The notes below the pieces were generated by a model. It saw only the letters and a list, made by a program, of their open reading frames with translations. It made no database searches and was not told the DNA's origin. Positions 55,557 through 64,000 of a stretch of 64,000 nt of DNA are shown here, piece by piece. Source of the stretch: Labilibaculum filiforme (GTDB lineage Bacteria; Bacteroidota; Bacteroidia; Bacteroidales; Marinifilaceae); NCBI RefSeq assembly GCF_002843315.1, contig NZ_MVDD01000012.1, positions 57,411 through 121,410 of the forward strand. Reading direction: 5' to 3'. How positions within the stretch are numbered: the first letter of the stretch is position 1; each line of letters opens with the position of its first letter. A program made the translations under genes and the position numbers.

Positions 55557-57518
55557 ATGAGTGATTTAGAAAAAAAGCCAAACGAGAATAATGAATATTC
55601 AGCTGATAGTATTCAGGTATTAGAAGGATTGGAAGCGGTTCGTAAGCGCCCTTCTATGTATATTGGTGATGTAAATGTGAAAGGTTTGCACCATTTGGTG
55701 TATGAGGTGATAGATAACTCTATTGATGAGGCCTTAGGTGGATATTGTAACAATATCGATGTATTCATTAATGAGGATAACTCAATTACCGTTAAGGATG
55801 ACGGTCGTGGTATTCCTACAGAACTGCACGCGAAAGAAAACAAGTCGGCACTAGAAGTGGTAATGACGGTTTTACACGCTGGAGGTAAATTCGATAAAGG
55901 TTCCTACAAAGTATCTGGTGGATTGCACGGTGTAGGTGTTTCTTGTGTGAACGCATTGTCAATACTTTTAACCGCAGAAATTCATCGCGATGGAAAAGTA
56001 TATCATCAAGAGTATTCAAAAGGTGCTCCTCTTGGAGATGTTAAAGTGATTGGGGAGACAAATCATACCGGAACAAATATTACTTTTAAACCAGATGATT
56101 CTATCTTCTTGGTTACAGAGTATAAATACGATATTTTAGCGGCTCGTTTAAGAGAACTTGCTTTCCTTAATAAGGAAATTCGATTGAATCTTACCGATAA
56201 ACGGGATGTGGATGACAAAGGCGAGTTCCGTTTCGAAACATTTTACTCGAAAGAAGGATTAAAAGAGTTTGTTGAATATCTTGATAGTACAAGAGAGCGT
56301 TTAATAGAAGAAACAATTCATGTTTCAATCGATAAGAATGAAGTTCCTGTTGAGATAGCACTTCAATATAATTCTTCCTATTCGGAAAATATTCACTCAT
56401 ACGTGAATAATATTAATACAATCGAAGGAGGAACTCACTTAACAGGTTTCCGTCGAGGATTGACCCGAACTCTTAAAGCATTTGCAGACAAGTCTGGAAT
56501 GTTGTCTAAATTAAAGTTTGATATTAGTGGGGATGATTTTCGAGAAGGATTAACAGCTGTTGTTTCTGTGAAAGTTGCAGAACCTCAGTTCGAAGGACAA
56601 ACAAAAACAAAATTAGGAAACTCGGAAGTTAGTATTGCTGTTGATCAGGCTGTAAGTACAATGTTGGCGAATTACTTGGAAGAACATCCAAAAGATGCTA
56701 GAACAATTGTGCAAAAAGTAATAATGGCAGCTACGGCTCGTCATGCGGCTAGAAAAGCTCGTGAATTAGTACAAAGAAAAACAATATTAGGAGGTTCTGG
56801 ACTTCCAGGTAAGCTTTCTGATTGTTCAGATAAAGATCCAGTTAACTGCGAAGTATTCCTTGTCGAGGGTGATTCGGCGGGTGGTACTGCTAAGCAAGGT
56901 CGTGATCGTAAATTTCAAGCAATTCTGCCTTTAAAAGGTAAAATTCTGAATGTGGAGAAAGCCATGCAACACAAAGTTTTCGAAAGTGAAGAGATCAAGA
57001 ATATATTTACTGCTTTAGGAGTTACAATTGGAACCGAAGAGGATAGTAAAGCGGCTAATGTGGAGAAGATTCGTTATCACAAAATCGTTATCATGTGTGA
57101 TGCCGATGTCGATGGTAGTCATATCGCTACTCTTATTATGACCTTCTTTTTCCGATATATGAAGTCATTAATCGAAAGTGGTTATTTATATATTGCAACA
57201 CCTCCTTTGTATTTGGTGAAAAAAGGAAAGAACGAACAATATTGCTGGAATGAAGATCAGCGTTTGCGTTTAATCGACGAATGGGGTGGGGGAAAAGAAT
57301 CTTCTATGCACATTCAGCGTTACAAAGGTCTTGGAGAGATGAGTGCGGAGCAATTATGGACTACAACAATGAATCCAGAAGCTAGAACTTTGCGCCAGGT
57401 AACTATTGATAATGCTGCAGAAGCAGATCATACATTCTCTATGTTAATGGGTGATGAAGTTCCTCCTAGACGAGAATTTATTGAGAAAAATGCAACTTAT
57501 GCGAACATTGATGCATAA
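55557..57518 (+). CDS. gyrB: DNA gyrase subunit B
   Basis: 653 residues. ATPase half of gyrase, which adds negative supercoils. GHKL ATPase blocks: EVIDNSIDEA (ATP-binding Glu/Asn), VKDDGRGIP and SGGLHGVGVSCVNALS. The TOPRIM domain has EGDSAGGTAKQGRD (catalytic Glu) and CDADVDGSHI (metal Asp residues), and the C-terminal RYKGLGEMSAEQLW is present. TopoIV ParE is the alternative, but the GyrB-type spacing and C-terminus favour gyrase. Its leader carries a strong palindrome; a terminator follows at 57538-57571. Confidence 0.95.
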   Translation: MSDLEKKPNENNEYSADSIQVLEGLEAVRKRPSMYIGDVNVKGLHHLVYEVIDNSIDEALGGYCNNIDVFINEDNSITVKDDGRGIPTELHAKENKSALEVVMTVLHAGGKFDKGSYKVSGGLHGVGVSCVNALSILLTAEIHRDGKVYHQEYSKGAPLGDVKVIGETNHTGTNITFKPDDSIFLVTEYKYDILAARLRELAFLNKEIRLNLTDKRDVDDKGEFRFETFYSKEGLKEFVEYLDSTRERLIEETIHVSIDKNEVPVEIALQYNSSYSENIHSYVNNINTIEGGTHLTGFRRGLTRTLKAFADKSGMLSKLKFDISGDDFREGLTAVVSVKVAEPQFEGQTKTKLGNSEVSIAVDQAVSTMLANYLEEHPKDARTIVQKVIMAATARHAARKARELVQRKTILGGSGLPGKLSDCSDKDPVNCEVFLVEGDSAGGTAKQGRDRKFQAILPLKGKILNVEKAMQHKVFESEEIKNIFTALGVTIGTEEDSKAANVEKIRYHKIVIMCDADVDGSHIATLIMTFFFRYMKSLIESGYLYIATPPLYLVKKGKNEQYCWNEDQRLRLIDEWGGGKESSMHIQRYKGLGEMSAEQLWTTTMNPEARTLRQVTIDNAAEADHTFSMLMGDEVPPRREFIEKNATYANIDA

Positions 57519-57537
57519 GGTTTAAATAAAGAAGCTG

Positions 57538-57571
57538 AAGCCCTTGAGTTAACTCTCAAGGGCTTTTTTTA
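57538..57571 (+). terminator. Terminator of gyrB
   Basis: 11-bp stem AAGCCCTTGAG (57538-57548) / CTCAAGGGCTT (57555-57565) followed by a T-run. Canonical intrinsic terminator. Confidence 0.93.
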
Positions 57572-57659
57572 TTATTACCAAATCATCAAATTTGTGTTTT
57601 ATTATTTGTTGTGTAAAACAAAATGAATAATTTTCCTGCAAATTATAAATGTAAAAAAT

Positions 57660-58226
57660 ATGAATATTTGTGTGTTTTGTTCTTCCAGTAATTCTGTAGA
57701 TAAAAAGTATTTTCAGGAAGCCGAAAATTTGGGAATAGCAATTGCCTCTTGTGGCTACAATTTAGTTTATGGAGGAACCAATGTTGGGTTGATGAATCAA
57801 GTTGCAGTTTCCGCGAAGCAGGCTGGTGGCAAAGTAATTGGTGTTGTTCCTAAATTAATTGCTGATTATGGATTAACTGCCGACTTTTTAGACGAATTGA
57901 TCATTACTTCGGATATGTCGGAACGGAAAAAAGTTTTACGCGAAAAATCGAACGCATTTGTTGCTTTGCCAGGTGGTTTTGGTACTCTCGAAGAGATTCT
58001 GGAAGTAATAACCTTGAAGCAATTAGGATATCATAACCTACCGATTGTGTTTATTAATACCGATGGGTTTTATGATTTTTTAAAGGATCAATTTGAGCTT
58101 TCTTATCAGGAGAATTTTGCCAAGGAAGATTATCGAGATTATTATAGGTTTGTAAATGATTATGATAGTGCAATAGCATATGTTCAGAGCTATAAAAAAG
58201 AATTATTAAAAACAAAATGGGACTAA
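57660..58226 (+). CDS. LOG-family protein (TIGR00730, cytokinin-riboside-phosphate phosphoribohydrolase-like)
   Basis: 188 residues with a Rossmann-like fold. The family signature PGGFGTLEEILEVIT is present, together with GGTNVGLMNQVA (nucleotide-binding glycines) and MSERKKVLREKSNAFVALPGG. Known LOG enzymes hydrolyse the N-glycosidic bond of AMP-type nucleotides, releasing ribose 5-phosphate. In non-plant-associated bacteria the physiological role is uncertain. Its stop codon overlaps the stop of the convergent hybrid kinase gene by four bases. Confidence 0.9.
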   Translation: MNICVFCSSSNSVDKKYFQEAENLGIAIASCGYNLVYGGTNVGLMNQVAVSAKQAGGKVIGVVPKLIADYGLTADFLDELIITSDMSERKKVLREKSNAFVALPGGFGTLEEILEVITLKQLGYHNLPIVFINTDGFYDFLKDQFELSYQENFAKEDYRDYYRFVNDYDSAIAYVQSYKKELLKTKWD

Positions 58227-61039
58227 TTTTTAACAAGGAGTTTCTCAATAGAATCGAGTAGTTTGCTCATTTTAATAGGTTTTGACAGGTAGTCGTCGCA
58301 ACCAGAGGCGATTACTTTCTGTTTGTATTCTTTTTGAAAGAAAGCGGTTTGACCAATAATTGGAATTTGTGAGTTGAAGGCTTTAATTTCTCGTGTTGCA
58401 TCATAACCATTCATGATTGGCATTTGAATATCCATAAGAACAAGATCGATCGCAATTGATTGACAAATTTCAACGGCTTCGCTACCATTTTTTGCCCATA
58501 ATAATTCAGCATTGGTTTTTGCCAGACTTGCTTTAAAATAGGAAAAATTATTTCTTTCGTCATCTACGATAAGAATACTTTTTCCTTTCCAATCGTATGT
58601 GATTTTTTCAATATTTTCTGCTATTTCTATTTTTGAAGTGTCCCTGTTATAAGGAAGGTTTACGTAAAAGCATGTGCCTTTTTGTTCTTCGGATTCAACT
58701 CTAATGCTTCCTCCAAGTATTTCCGCTAGTCGGCTCGAAATAGTTAATCCGAGTCCGGTTCCACTATACTGTCTGGTGTCCGATCCATCCATTTGCCTAA
58801 AACTCTGAAAAACATTTTCTAAGGATTGTTTCGGAATGCCAATTCCAGTATCGCTTACGAAGAATTCTATCTTATTTTCATCTTTAAGATAATAGCCAAA
58901 TTCAATAAAGCCATCATTAGTGAATTTAATGGCATTTTCTATTAAGTTGGATAGTAACTGCTCCAATCGATTTGGATCGGTATAAATAATAGAATCTTCA
59001 TCGTTTAAGCTTTTCTGAATTTTCAGAATGAGATGAGATTTTTGATTGTTATTTTTGTAGAGGTAGTATTTTTCATATAATTCAGAAAGTACTGTGTTTA
59101 CCGAAATTTCGAATGGAAATAGTTTTATTTGTTTGCACTCTATTTTCGATAAATCGATGATGTTATTAATAAGTTGTAACAAATTAATACCACTCTGCTT
59201 TATTAAGGCTCCGTATTCTTGGCGTTCACTGTCGTTTACTTCTTGGCAAGTAATTATTTCAGTAAAGCCAAGAATGTGATTCATTGGCGTTCTAATTTCA
59301 TGCGACATATTTGCAAGAAAGGCGGATTTTAATTTATCCGATTCTTCCGCTTTGTTTTTTGCTTCCCGTAAGTGTTTTTCATATTCTTTTCTATCTGTGA
59401 TATCTCTATAAATGCCAAATATTGCAATTTGCTTGCCATTTACTTCAATCGGATTTCCCATGATTGAAACATCAATTAAACTACCGTCCTTGCATTTTCG
59501 AACCGTCTCAATTTCTACTAATTGACCTTTTGAGGTAAGGTAATTTAAGTTATATGCTTCGTCTTGCTTTGTTTCATCGGCAAGTAGTGTATCTATTACG
59601 ATCCCTTTTAAATCTTCTTTTGTATAGCCAAACAGACTGGTAAATTGTTTGTTTATTTTTAAGCCTTTACTTTTATTATCGGTAATTACAATTGCTTCTG
59701 GTGAGTTTTCAAAGAGTTGCTCAAAGTACGCCGTTTCAATATTCAGTTGGTGCTCAATCGATTTTCTTTTCGATATCATTTCATTGGCATGTTCTCCAAT
59801 AATCTTAAACTCTTTAAAGTGTAACTTCGATATGTCAATGACATGAGAGTCCGTTGCAGCACTTTTGTAAAATTGGGTTAGAATATCTAGTCCCGATTTG
59901 CTAATTTTTACAATAAAGCTCGTAAAAGTAAAAATGATAATAATTGCCAGTAAAAAGGTCAATCCTACTTTAATGAAATATCCAGTTACTGCAGTTTTTA
60001 ACTCTTCTCTTTTGAGTTGAATCGAGTGGGTGAGTGCCCCCATATGAATACCGCTTCCAATTACCCATTGCCAGTCTTTGTAACTTTTAGCAAACATTAA
60101 TTTAGTAATAGCTTCGTCGGGTCCTATTTGGTAGGGATCCAAATAGGTAACAAAACCTCCGTCTTTATCCGTTCCTCTAGTAATTAGTTCTTGAACTACT
60201 TTTTTACCTTTCTTGTCTTTTTTATTCCATAGGTTTCGTCCGGTTAGTTCTTTGCGAGTGTGCGCTAAACAAGTTCCATCAAAACGAAAAACAGCAATGG
60301 TAAAATTCTCATCAAATCGCATGGATGTGATTTTATCCAAAATTTCATTTTGAATATTTAGTCGGTAATTATCAACATATTGGGTGCATCCGATATACCA
60401 ATTAAAGGGTTTAAATATTTTCACGAAGGATATTTTCGGATCAATTTTTTGCCCTTCTTCCGATTGCCAAGAGTAGTTGGTGTAACCTTCTCCTTTAGTG
60501 TTGGCAATTTCAATTTCTTTTCTGATAATTGGAATCCCAAAAACATCTTTTAAGGAAAGCTTATCTTGTCCTTCCCATTTCGGATTCTCAGAATCCATCT
60601 GTACAATTCCAGACAAGCTATTTATAAAGAAAAACCCATTTCCATTATTAAAACGAACAGTGCGTAAAGCATCAATAATAAGTTTTTTTATCTGCTCTTC
60701 GCTATAGGTGTTTTTACAGCTATTGTATATGTTTGTTGCAATAGAATGCGCTTCGAAAACCCTGCCGGAAATGTCTTTTTTTAGTGCATTTCTTGTTTGT
60801 TCCCTCTCGTTTTCAATATAATTAATAAGTGTTTGAGTTTCTTGCTGTAGGGTTTTCTCCTGAATTCGATAAAAATCGTCTTGAATTTGTTTCGATTCTT
60901 GTTCAAATTTTTGTCTTGCCTGTTGCACCCAAAAAATCCCAATTATAGATATGAGGAAAAAAGATGTAGCGAGAAGAGAAACCAAAAATACTTTGGAAAT
61001 ACTTCGGTCTTCGATAAATTTAGCAAGAATAAATTTCAT
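58223..61039 (-). CDS. Cache-PAS hybrid sensor histidine kinase with receiver domain
   Basis: 938 residues. Membrane helix 1 (about 18-38) and helix 2 (about 352-378) flank a periplasmic region with two Cache-like modules: GNGFFFINSLSGIVQMD (133-149) with WYIGCTQYV, and a second copy FRFDGTCLAHTRKEL (251-265) with WVIGSGIHMG. PAS at about 433-552, H-box with His580 in FLANMSHEIRTPMN, N-box NLIENAIKFTNDG, G1 DTGIGIP, G2 GTGLGLTI, then a receiver domain (about 820-938) with phospho-acceptor Asp870 in LVLMDIQMP. It should sense a small periplasmic ligand and pass phosphate internally to Asp870. No phosphotransfer protein or output regulator is adjacent. Confidence 0.93.
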   Translation of the reverse strand: MKFILAKFIEDRSISKVFLVSLLATSFFLISIIGIFWVQQARQKFEQESKQIQDDFYRIQEKTLQQETQTLINYIENEREQTRNALKKDISGRVFEAHSIATNIYNSCKNTYSEEQIKKLIIDALRTVRFNNGNGFFFINSLSGIVQMDSENPKWEGQDKLSLKDVFGIPIIRKEIEIANTKGEGYTNYSWQSEEGQKIDPKISFVKIFKPFNWYIGCTQYVDNYRLNIQNEILDKITSMRFDENFTIAVFRFDGTCLAHTRKELTGRNLWNKKDKKGKKVVQELITRGTDKDGGFVTYLDPYQIGPDEAITKLMFAKSYKDWQWVIGSGIHMGALTHSIQLKREELKTAVTGYFIKVGLTFLLAIIIIFTFTSFIVKISKSGLDILTQFYKSAATDSHVIDISKLHFKEFKIIGEHANEMISKRKSIEHQLNIETAYFEQLFENSPEAIVITDNKSKGLKINKQFTSLFGYTKEDLKGIVIDTLLADETKQDEAYNLNYLTSKGQLVEIETVRKCKDGSLIDVSIMGNPIEVNGKQIAIFGIYRDITDRKEYEKHLREAKNKAEESDKLKSAFLANMSHEIRTPMNHILGFTEIITCQEVNDSERQEYGALIKQSGINLLQLINNIIDLSKIECKQIKLFPFEISVNTVLSELYEKYYLYKNNNQKSHLILKIQKSLNDEDSIIYTDPNRLEQLLSNLIENAIKFTNDGFIEFGYYLKDENKIEFFVSDTGIGIPKQSLENVFQSFRQMDGSDTRQYSGTGLGLTISSRLAEILGGSIRVESEEQKGTCFYVNLPYNRDTSKIEIAENIEKITYDWKGKSILIVDDERNNFSYFKASLAKTNAELLWAKNGSEAVEICQSIAIDLVLMDIQMPIMNGYDATREIKAFNSQIPIIGQTAFFQKEYKQKVIASGCDDYLSKPIKMSKLLDSIEKLLVKN

Positions 61040-61067
61040 ATGGTGTGGTAGAAATAGAATTCAATTA

Positions 61068-61853
61068 TTAAGTTGTGAGAGTGCCATCGAAAACATGTGT
61101 TGCTGGTCCTGTTAGCCAGATATTTTCAATTTGTTTTTCAGTTATTTTCTGAAAGTGAACTTCCAGAACTCCTCCTTTGGTTTGAATTTTAAAGTTGTTC
61201 CGATTTATTTTGAAGCTAGCACTAATTGCCGATGCAACAACTCCAGTTCCACAGGAGTAAGTTTCATCCTCAACGCCTCTTTCATAGGTGCTTACTCTTA
61301 AGCCTTGATCTTCAATGGATACAAAGTTTACATTGGTTCCTTGTTCCGAAAATCGGTTATTGTACCTAACTTTTTTTCCTTCGGTATAGGTGTCAAAATT
61401 TTCATGATCAGAAATAAATTGCACAAAATGAGGGGAGCCAGTATTTAGATAGTAAAAATCTTCCCCTATTTCTATGTCCGAAACATCAATCATTTTAAGG
61501 CTAACCTGAATTGCTTCTTCGGATGTAATAATTTTGGCTTCGTGTTCTCCATCAACTGCTATAAAACGTGCTTTTTCGGAGATAATACCTAAACGATAAG
61601 CAAAAGCAACAATACAACGACCACCATTTCCGCACATACTGCCTTCTTTTCCATCCGAGTTGTAATATCTCATCCGAAAGTCGAATCCGTCTTCATTTTC
61701 AAGTAACATTAATCCATCTCCACCAATTCCGAATCTTCGGTCGCATAGTTTTTCGATGAATGAAAAGTTATCAGGTGCAATATTCCCATTTCTATTATCA
61801 ATTAAGACAAAATCATTCCCAGTTCCCTGATATTTTGAAAATTTAACTTTCAT
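61068..61853 (-). CDS. dapF: Diaminopimelate epimerase
   Basis: 261 residues. It converts LL- to meso-diaminopimelate for lysine and peptidoglycan synthesis, without a cofactor, using two cysteines. Both are present: Cys74 in GSMCGNGGRC and Cys201 in TYSCGTGVVA. Other family blocks are FSKYQGTGNDFVLIDN at the start and RRFGIGGDGLML. It is a little shorter than the E. coli enzyme (274). It lies 28 nt upstream of the hybrid kinase gene on the same strand; that gap holds no terminator, so the two may be co-transcribed. Confidence 0.96.
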   Translation of the reverse strand: MKVKFSKYQGTGNDFVLIDNRNGNIAPDNFSFIEKLCDRRFGIGGDGLMLLENEDGFDFRMRYYNSDGKEGSMCGNGGRCIVAFAYRLGIISEKARFIAVDGEHEAKIITSEEAIQVSLKMIDVSDIEIGEDFYYLNTGSPHFVQFISDHENFDTYTEGKKVRYNNRFSEQGTNVNFVSIEDQGLRVSTYERGVEDETYSCGTGVVASAISASFKINRNNFKIQTKGGVLEVHFQKITEKQIENIWLTGPATHVFDGTLTT

Positions 61854-62046
61854 TTTTAAATCTTGTTAAGAAGTGTTAAATACCAATAAATTATAAACAC
61901 TTATAGAACTTATATCGTTAAAATTGTTCTACGAATACTAGTGGTTTATTGGTGTCAGTTATTTCGACACTCAAGAAAATCAAAATTATTTGATCCATGA
62001 AATAAATTGATTTTTATTTTAGAAGTAAAAAGCAACATTCTGCGTT

Positions 62047-62054
62047 TATTTTTG
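62047..62054 (+). promoter_or_regulatory. Possible -7 element of the DegP/HtrA gene
   Basis: TATTTTTG fits TAnnTTTG, 73 nt before the ATG at 62128. No -33 element is clear. Confidence 0.35.
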
Positions 62055-62127
62055 TTTTAATGAGAAAAACATCCTGTTTATGGGTAAGCAGATATCATAT
62101 AATTATTAATTATTAAAGTTTTTTCAG

Positions 62128-63576
62128 ATGAAATTTAAATTGTTTTTGGGAAAATTAGGAATTGCTATTTTAGGTGGTATTGTAGCCATCTTATTATTTG
62201 TTTTATTTAGCGATAAAAAAGAAAGAATTATTACGACTCCTGAATTACGAACGACTCAGCTTGCAAATCATGCACTTGTTAATGTGCCTCAGGTAGATCT
62301 AACATATGCTGCTGAAATGTCTGTAAAATCGGTTGTTCATGTGAAAACACTATTTTCAAATGAGGAATATCAGTCCAATCCATTTTACGACTTTTTATTT
62401 GGCGATAGAAGCAGGAGTCAACAACCACGAGCTAGTTTAGGATCAGGTTCTGGAGTAATTATTTCTGATGATGGGTATATTGTTACTAATAATCATGTGG
62501 TACAAGGGTCGAATTTAATAAATATTGTACTCTACGATAAAAGAGAATACGAAGGGAAGTTAGTAGGTAATGATCCGTACACCGATTTGGCTCTAATTAA
62601 AATTGATGAAAAGGATTTGCCCAAAATGGATCTGGGAAATTCGGATGATTTAAAATTGGGCGAATGGGTTCTTGCTGTAGGAAATCCGTTCAACCTTACC
62701 TCTACCGTAACCGCTGGTATTATTAGTGCAAAAGCAAGAAATTTAGGTTTAAATGGGAGCCAAATGAGTATCGAGTCGTTTCTACAAACCGATGCGGCGG
62801 TGAATCCTGGAAACAGTGGTGGTGCTCTGGTAGATACTAAAGGCAGATTAATTGGCATTAATACAGCAATTGAATCTAGAACAGGTTCCTATTCGGGTTA
62901 TTCTTTTGCAATTCCGGTTGCCATTGTTGAAAAAGTAATCGGAGATCTTAAAAATTATGGAGAAGTGCAAAGAGCATTTATTGGGGTATCTATTCGTACG
63001 GTAGATGCTAATTTAGCATCAGAATTTAAAATTGATAAGATTGAGGGAGTGTATGTCGCAGGGGTAAATGAGGATGGTGCCGCCGAGCTTGCTGGAATTA
63101 AAAAAGGAGATATTATATTGAATATAGATGGGAAAGTTGTAAATTCTAGTGCGGAGTTGCAAGAACAAGTCAGTAAGTTCCACCCTGGTGATAAAATTAA
63201 GGTTTTAATAAAAAGAGATGAGGAAAGGAAACAAATTGACGTAGTCTTACGTAATAAGCTAGGTAATACCAACCTTATTAAATCAAAAGATCTGGCTTTT
63301 CTTGGAGCTGAATTTGAACCTTTATCAACGCAGGAGAAGTATCGTCTTCAAATAAACAGAGGAGTGAAGGTTAAGAGTCTGCGCAATGGAAAGTTTAAGG
63401 ATGAGGATATTAAAGAAGGTTTTATTATTTATAAAATTAATGAAACACCAATTTTTAAGGTAGATGATATTAAAAATGCACTTCAGACTGTGAAAGATGG
63501 TGGTGTATTTATCTCTGGAATTTATCCGGATGGAAGCGTTAAATACTACGCTTTTTCTCTAAATGATAAAGATTAA
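62128..63576 (+). CDS. DegP/HtrA-family periplasmic serine protease
   Basis: 482 residues. N-terminal hydrophobic segment (about 9-27, signal anchor or signal peptide), then a trypsin-like domain with the triad His123 (VTNNHVVQGS), Asp153 (DPYTDLALIKID) and Ser230 (NPGNSGGALVD), the last in the HtrA-specific context. Two PDZ domains follow (about 285-375 and 390-480), the first with the peptide-binding IGVSIRTVDA loop. Known relatives degrade or refold misfolded envelope proteins under stress. The Q-linker-like insert (LFGDRSRSQQPRASLG, about 90-105) is typical of the DegP/DegQ LA loop region. Followed by rpoD. Confidence 0.94.
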   Translation: MKFKLFLGKLGIAILGGIVAILLFVLFSDKKERIITTPELRTTQLANHALVNVPQVDLTYAAEMSVKSVVHVKTLFSNEEYQSNPFYDFLFGDRSRSQQPRASLGSGSGVIISDDGYIVTNNHVVQGSNLINIVLYDKREYEGKLVGNDPYTDLALIKIDEKDLPKMDLGNSDDLKLGEWVLAVGNPFNLTSTVTAGIISAKARNLGLNGSQMSIESFLQTDAAVNPGNSGGALVDTKGRLIGINTAIESRTGSYSGYSFAIPVAIVEKVIGDLKNYGEVQRAFIGVSIRTVDANLASEFKIDKIEGVYVAGVNEDGAAELAGIKKGDIILNIDGKVVNSSAELQEQVSKFHPGDKIKVLIKRDEERKQIDVVLRNKLGNTNLIKSKDLAFLGAEFEPLSTQEKYRLQINRGVKVKSLRNGKFKDEDIKEGFIIYKINETPIFKVDDIKNALQTVKDGGVFISGIYPDGSVKYYAFSLNDKD

Positions 63577-63624
63577 GAAATTAAACGGGAAAATAATATT
63601 AATTCGAATAAAAGAGCAATTAAT

Positions 63625-63656
63625 TTTGACTTTAAGTTTTTAAAAGTATAATTTTG
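63625..63656 (+). promoter_or_regulatory. Promoter of rpoD
   Basis: -33 TTTG (63625-63628), a 20-nt spacer and -7 TAATTTTG (63649-63656), both exact matches to the Bacteroidota primary promoter. The predicted start of transcription is about 15-20 nt before the ATG at 63682. Confidence 0.7.
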
Positions 63657-63681
63657 CAAAATATTTCGATGAAAAGGGACT

Positions 63682-64000
63682 ATGAGACAATTAAAGATAA
63701 CCAAATCAATTACCAATCGTGAAAGTGCTTCGTTAGATAAGTATTTGCAGGAAATAGGTAAAGAAGATCTTATTACGGTAGAGGAAGAAGTTGAATTGGC
63801 ACAGCGAATAAAAAAAGGTGACCAAAAAGCTTTGGAGAAACTTACCAGAGCAAACTTACGTTTTGTTGTTTCGGTTGCGAAACAGTATCAAAATCAAGGA
63901 TTAAGTCTGCCAGATCTTATTAACGAAGGTAATTTAGGTTTGATTAAGGCAGCAGAAAAGTTTGATGAGACACGAGGATTTAAATTCATCTCGTATGCCG
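63682..64000 (+). CDS. rpoD: Primary sigma factor RpoD (3' end outside window)
   Basis: The first 106 codons are visible from ATG 63682 ([20 protein letters not shown]). The short N-terminus without region 1.1 is typical of the Bacteroidota primary sigma factor (about 290 residues). Region 1.2 ([20 protein letters not shown]) and region 2.1-2.2 ([20 protein letters not shown], then [21 protein letters not shown]) are clear. It directs RNA polymerase to housekeeping promoters of the TTTG / TAnnTTTG type seen through this window, including its own. Confidence 0.95.
   Translation, partial: MRQLKITKSITNRESASLDKYLQEIGKEDLITVEEEVELAQRIKKGDQKALEKLTRANLRFVVSVAKQYQNQGLSLPDLINEGNLGLIKAAEKFDETRGFKFISYA

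Noticed and set aside
61871..61902. AAGTGTT...AACACTT inverted repeat upstream of dapF
   Set aside because: Arms of 7 bp with an 18-nt spacer in AT-rich DNA are easily found by chance, and there is no link to a promoter element.

Overview
The window is an AT-rich chromosomal segment of a Bacteroidota bacterium, most likely a marine or sediment member of the Marinilabiliales/Marinifilaceae type. The placement is an inference. It rests on the type IX secretion (T9SS) C-terminal sorting domain on a secreted beta-propeller protein, promoters that match the Bacteroidota -33 TTTG / -7 TAnnTTTG pattern, A-rich start regions with little Shine-Dalgarno signal, a TamA/TamB pair of the Bacteroidota type, and many secreted sulfatases and glycosidases. 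Housekeeping genes (gyrB, dapF, ftsE, rpoD) show that this is chromosome and not a mobile element. I saw no rRNA, tRNA, CRISPR array, intact insertion sequence or prophage.

Layout. 1-5858 holds a tamA-tamB outer-membrane assembly operon on the minus strand, with tamB cut by the window edge. 6039-8663 holds small genes: a CIA30-like protein, an unknown membrane protein, a 2OG-Fe(II) oxygenase split by a frameshift, and a DnaJ-KTSC fusion. 8985-12213 is a RhaT-type sugar transporter and a UroD-like (MtaA/CmuA-type) protein, divergent from an AraC regulator. 12361-17929 is a histidine utilisation locus: a LysR regulator divergent from hutH-hutU-hutG, with a palindrome over both promoters and no hutI in the window. 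18058-24775 carries a secreted GH2 enzyme, a decayed second copy of the 3' end of hutG, a PAS histidine kinase and a secreted GH29 alpha-L-fucosidase. 25110-30244 has a small unknown gene, an amidohydrolase, an SLC12-like transporter and a YitT-family protein.

30671-43211 is the most distinctive region: six co-directional secreted proteins in about 12.5 kb, namely two paralogous Asp-box beta-propellers, three S1-type sulfatases and a GH43-like protein. It looks like a polysaccharide utilisation operon for a sulfated glycan, but it lacks SusC/SusD, a regulator or a sulfatase-maturating enzyme. The two propellers share a patch of about 150 bp that is far more alike than the rest of the pair. 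Only the first carries a T9SS sorting domain.

43698-64000 is mostly cell-envelope and core functions: an unknown membrane protein, a SPATA20/YyaL-like thioredoxin-fold protein with a signal peptide, an M48 lipoprotein peptidase, a rhomboid protease, FtsE, a giant TPR protein paired with an outer-membrane barrel, a small secreted unknown protein, GyrB (with a strong palindrome in its leader), a LOG-family protein, a Cache hybrid histidine kinase, DapF, a DegP/HtrA protease and the start of the primary sigma factor. Many transcription units end in clear stem-loop terminators, listed individually.
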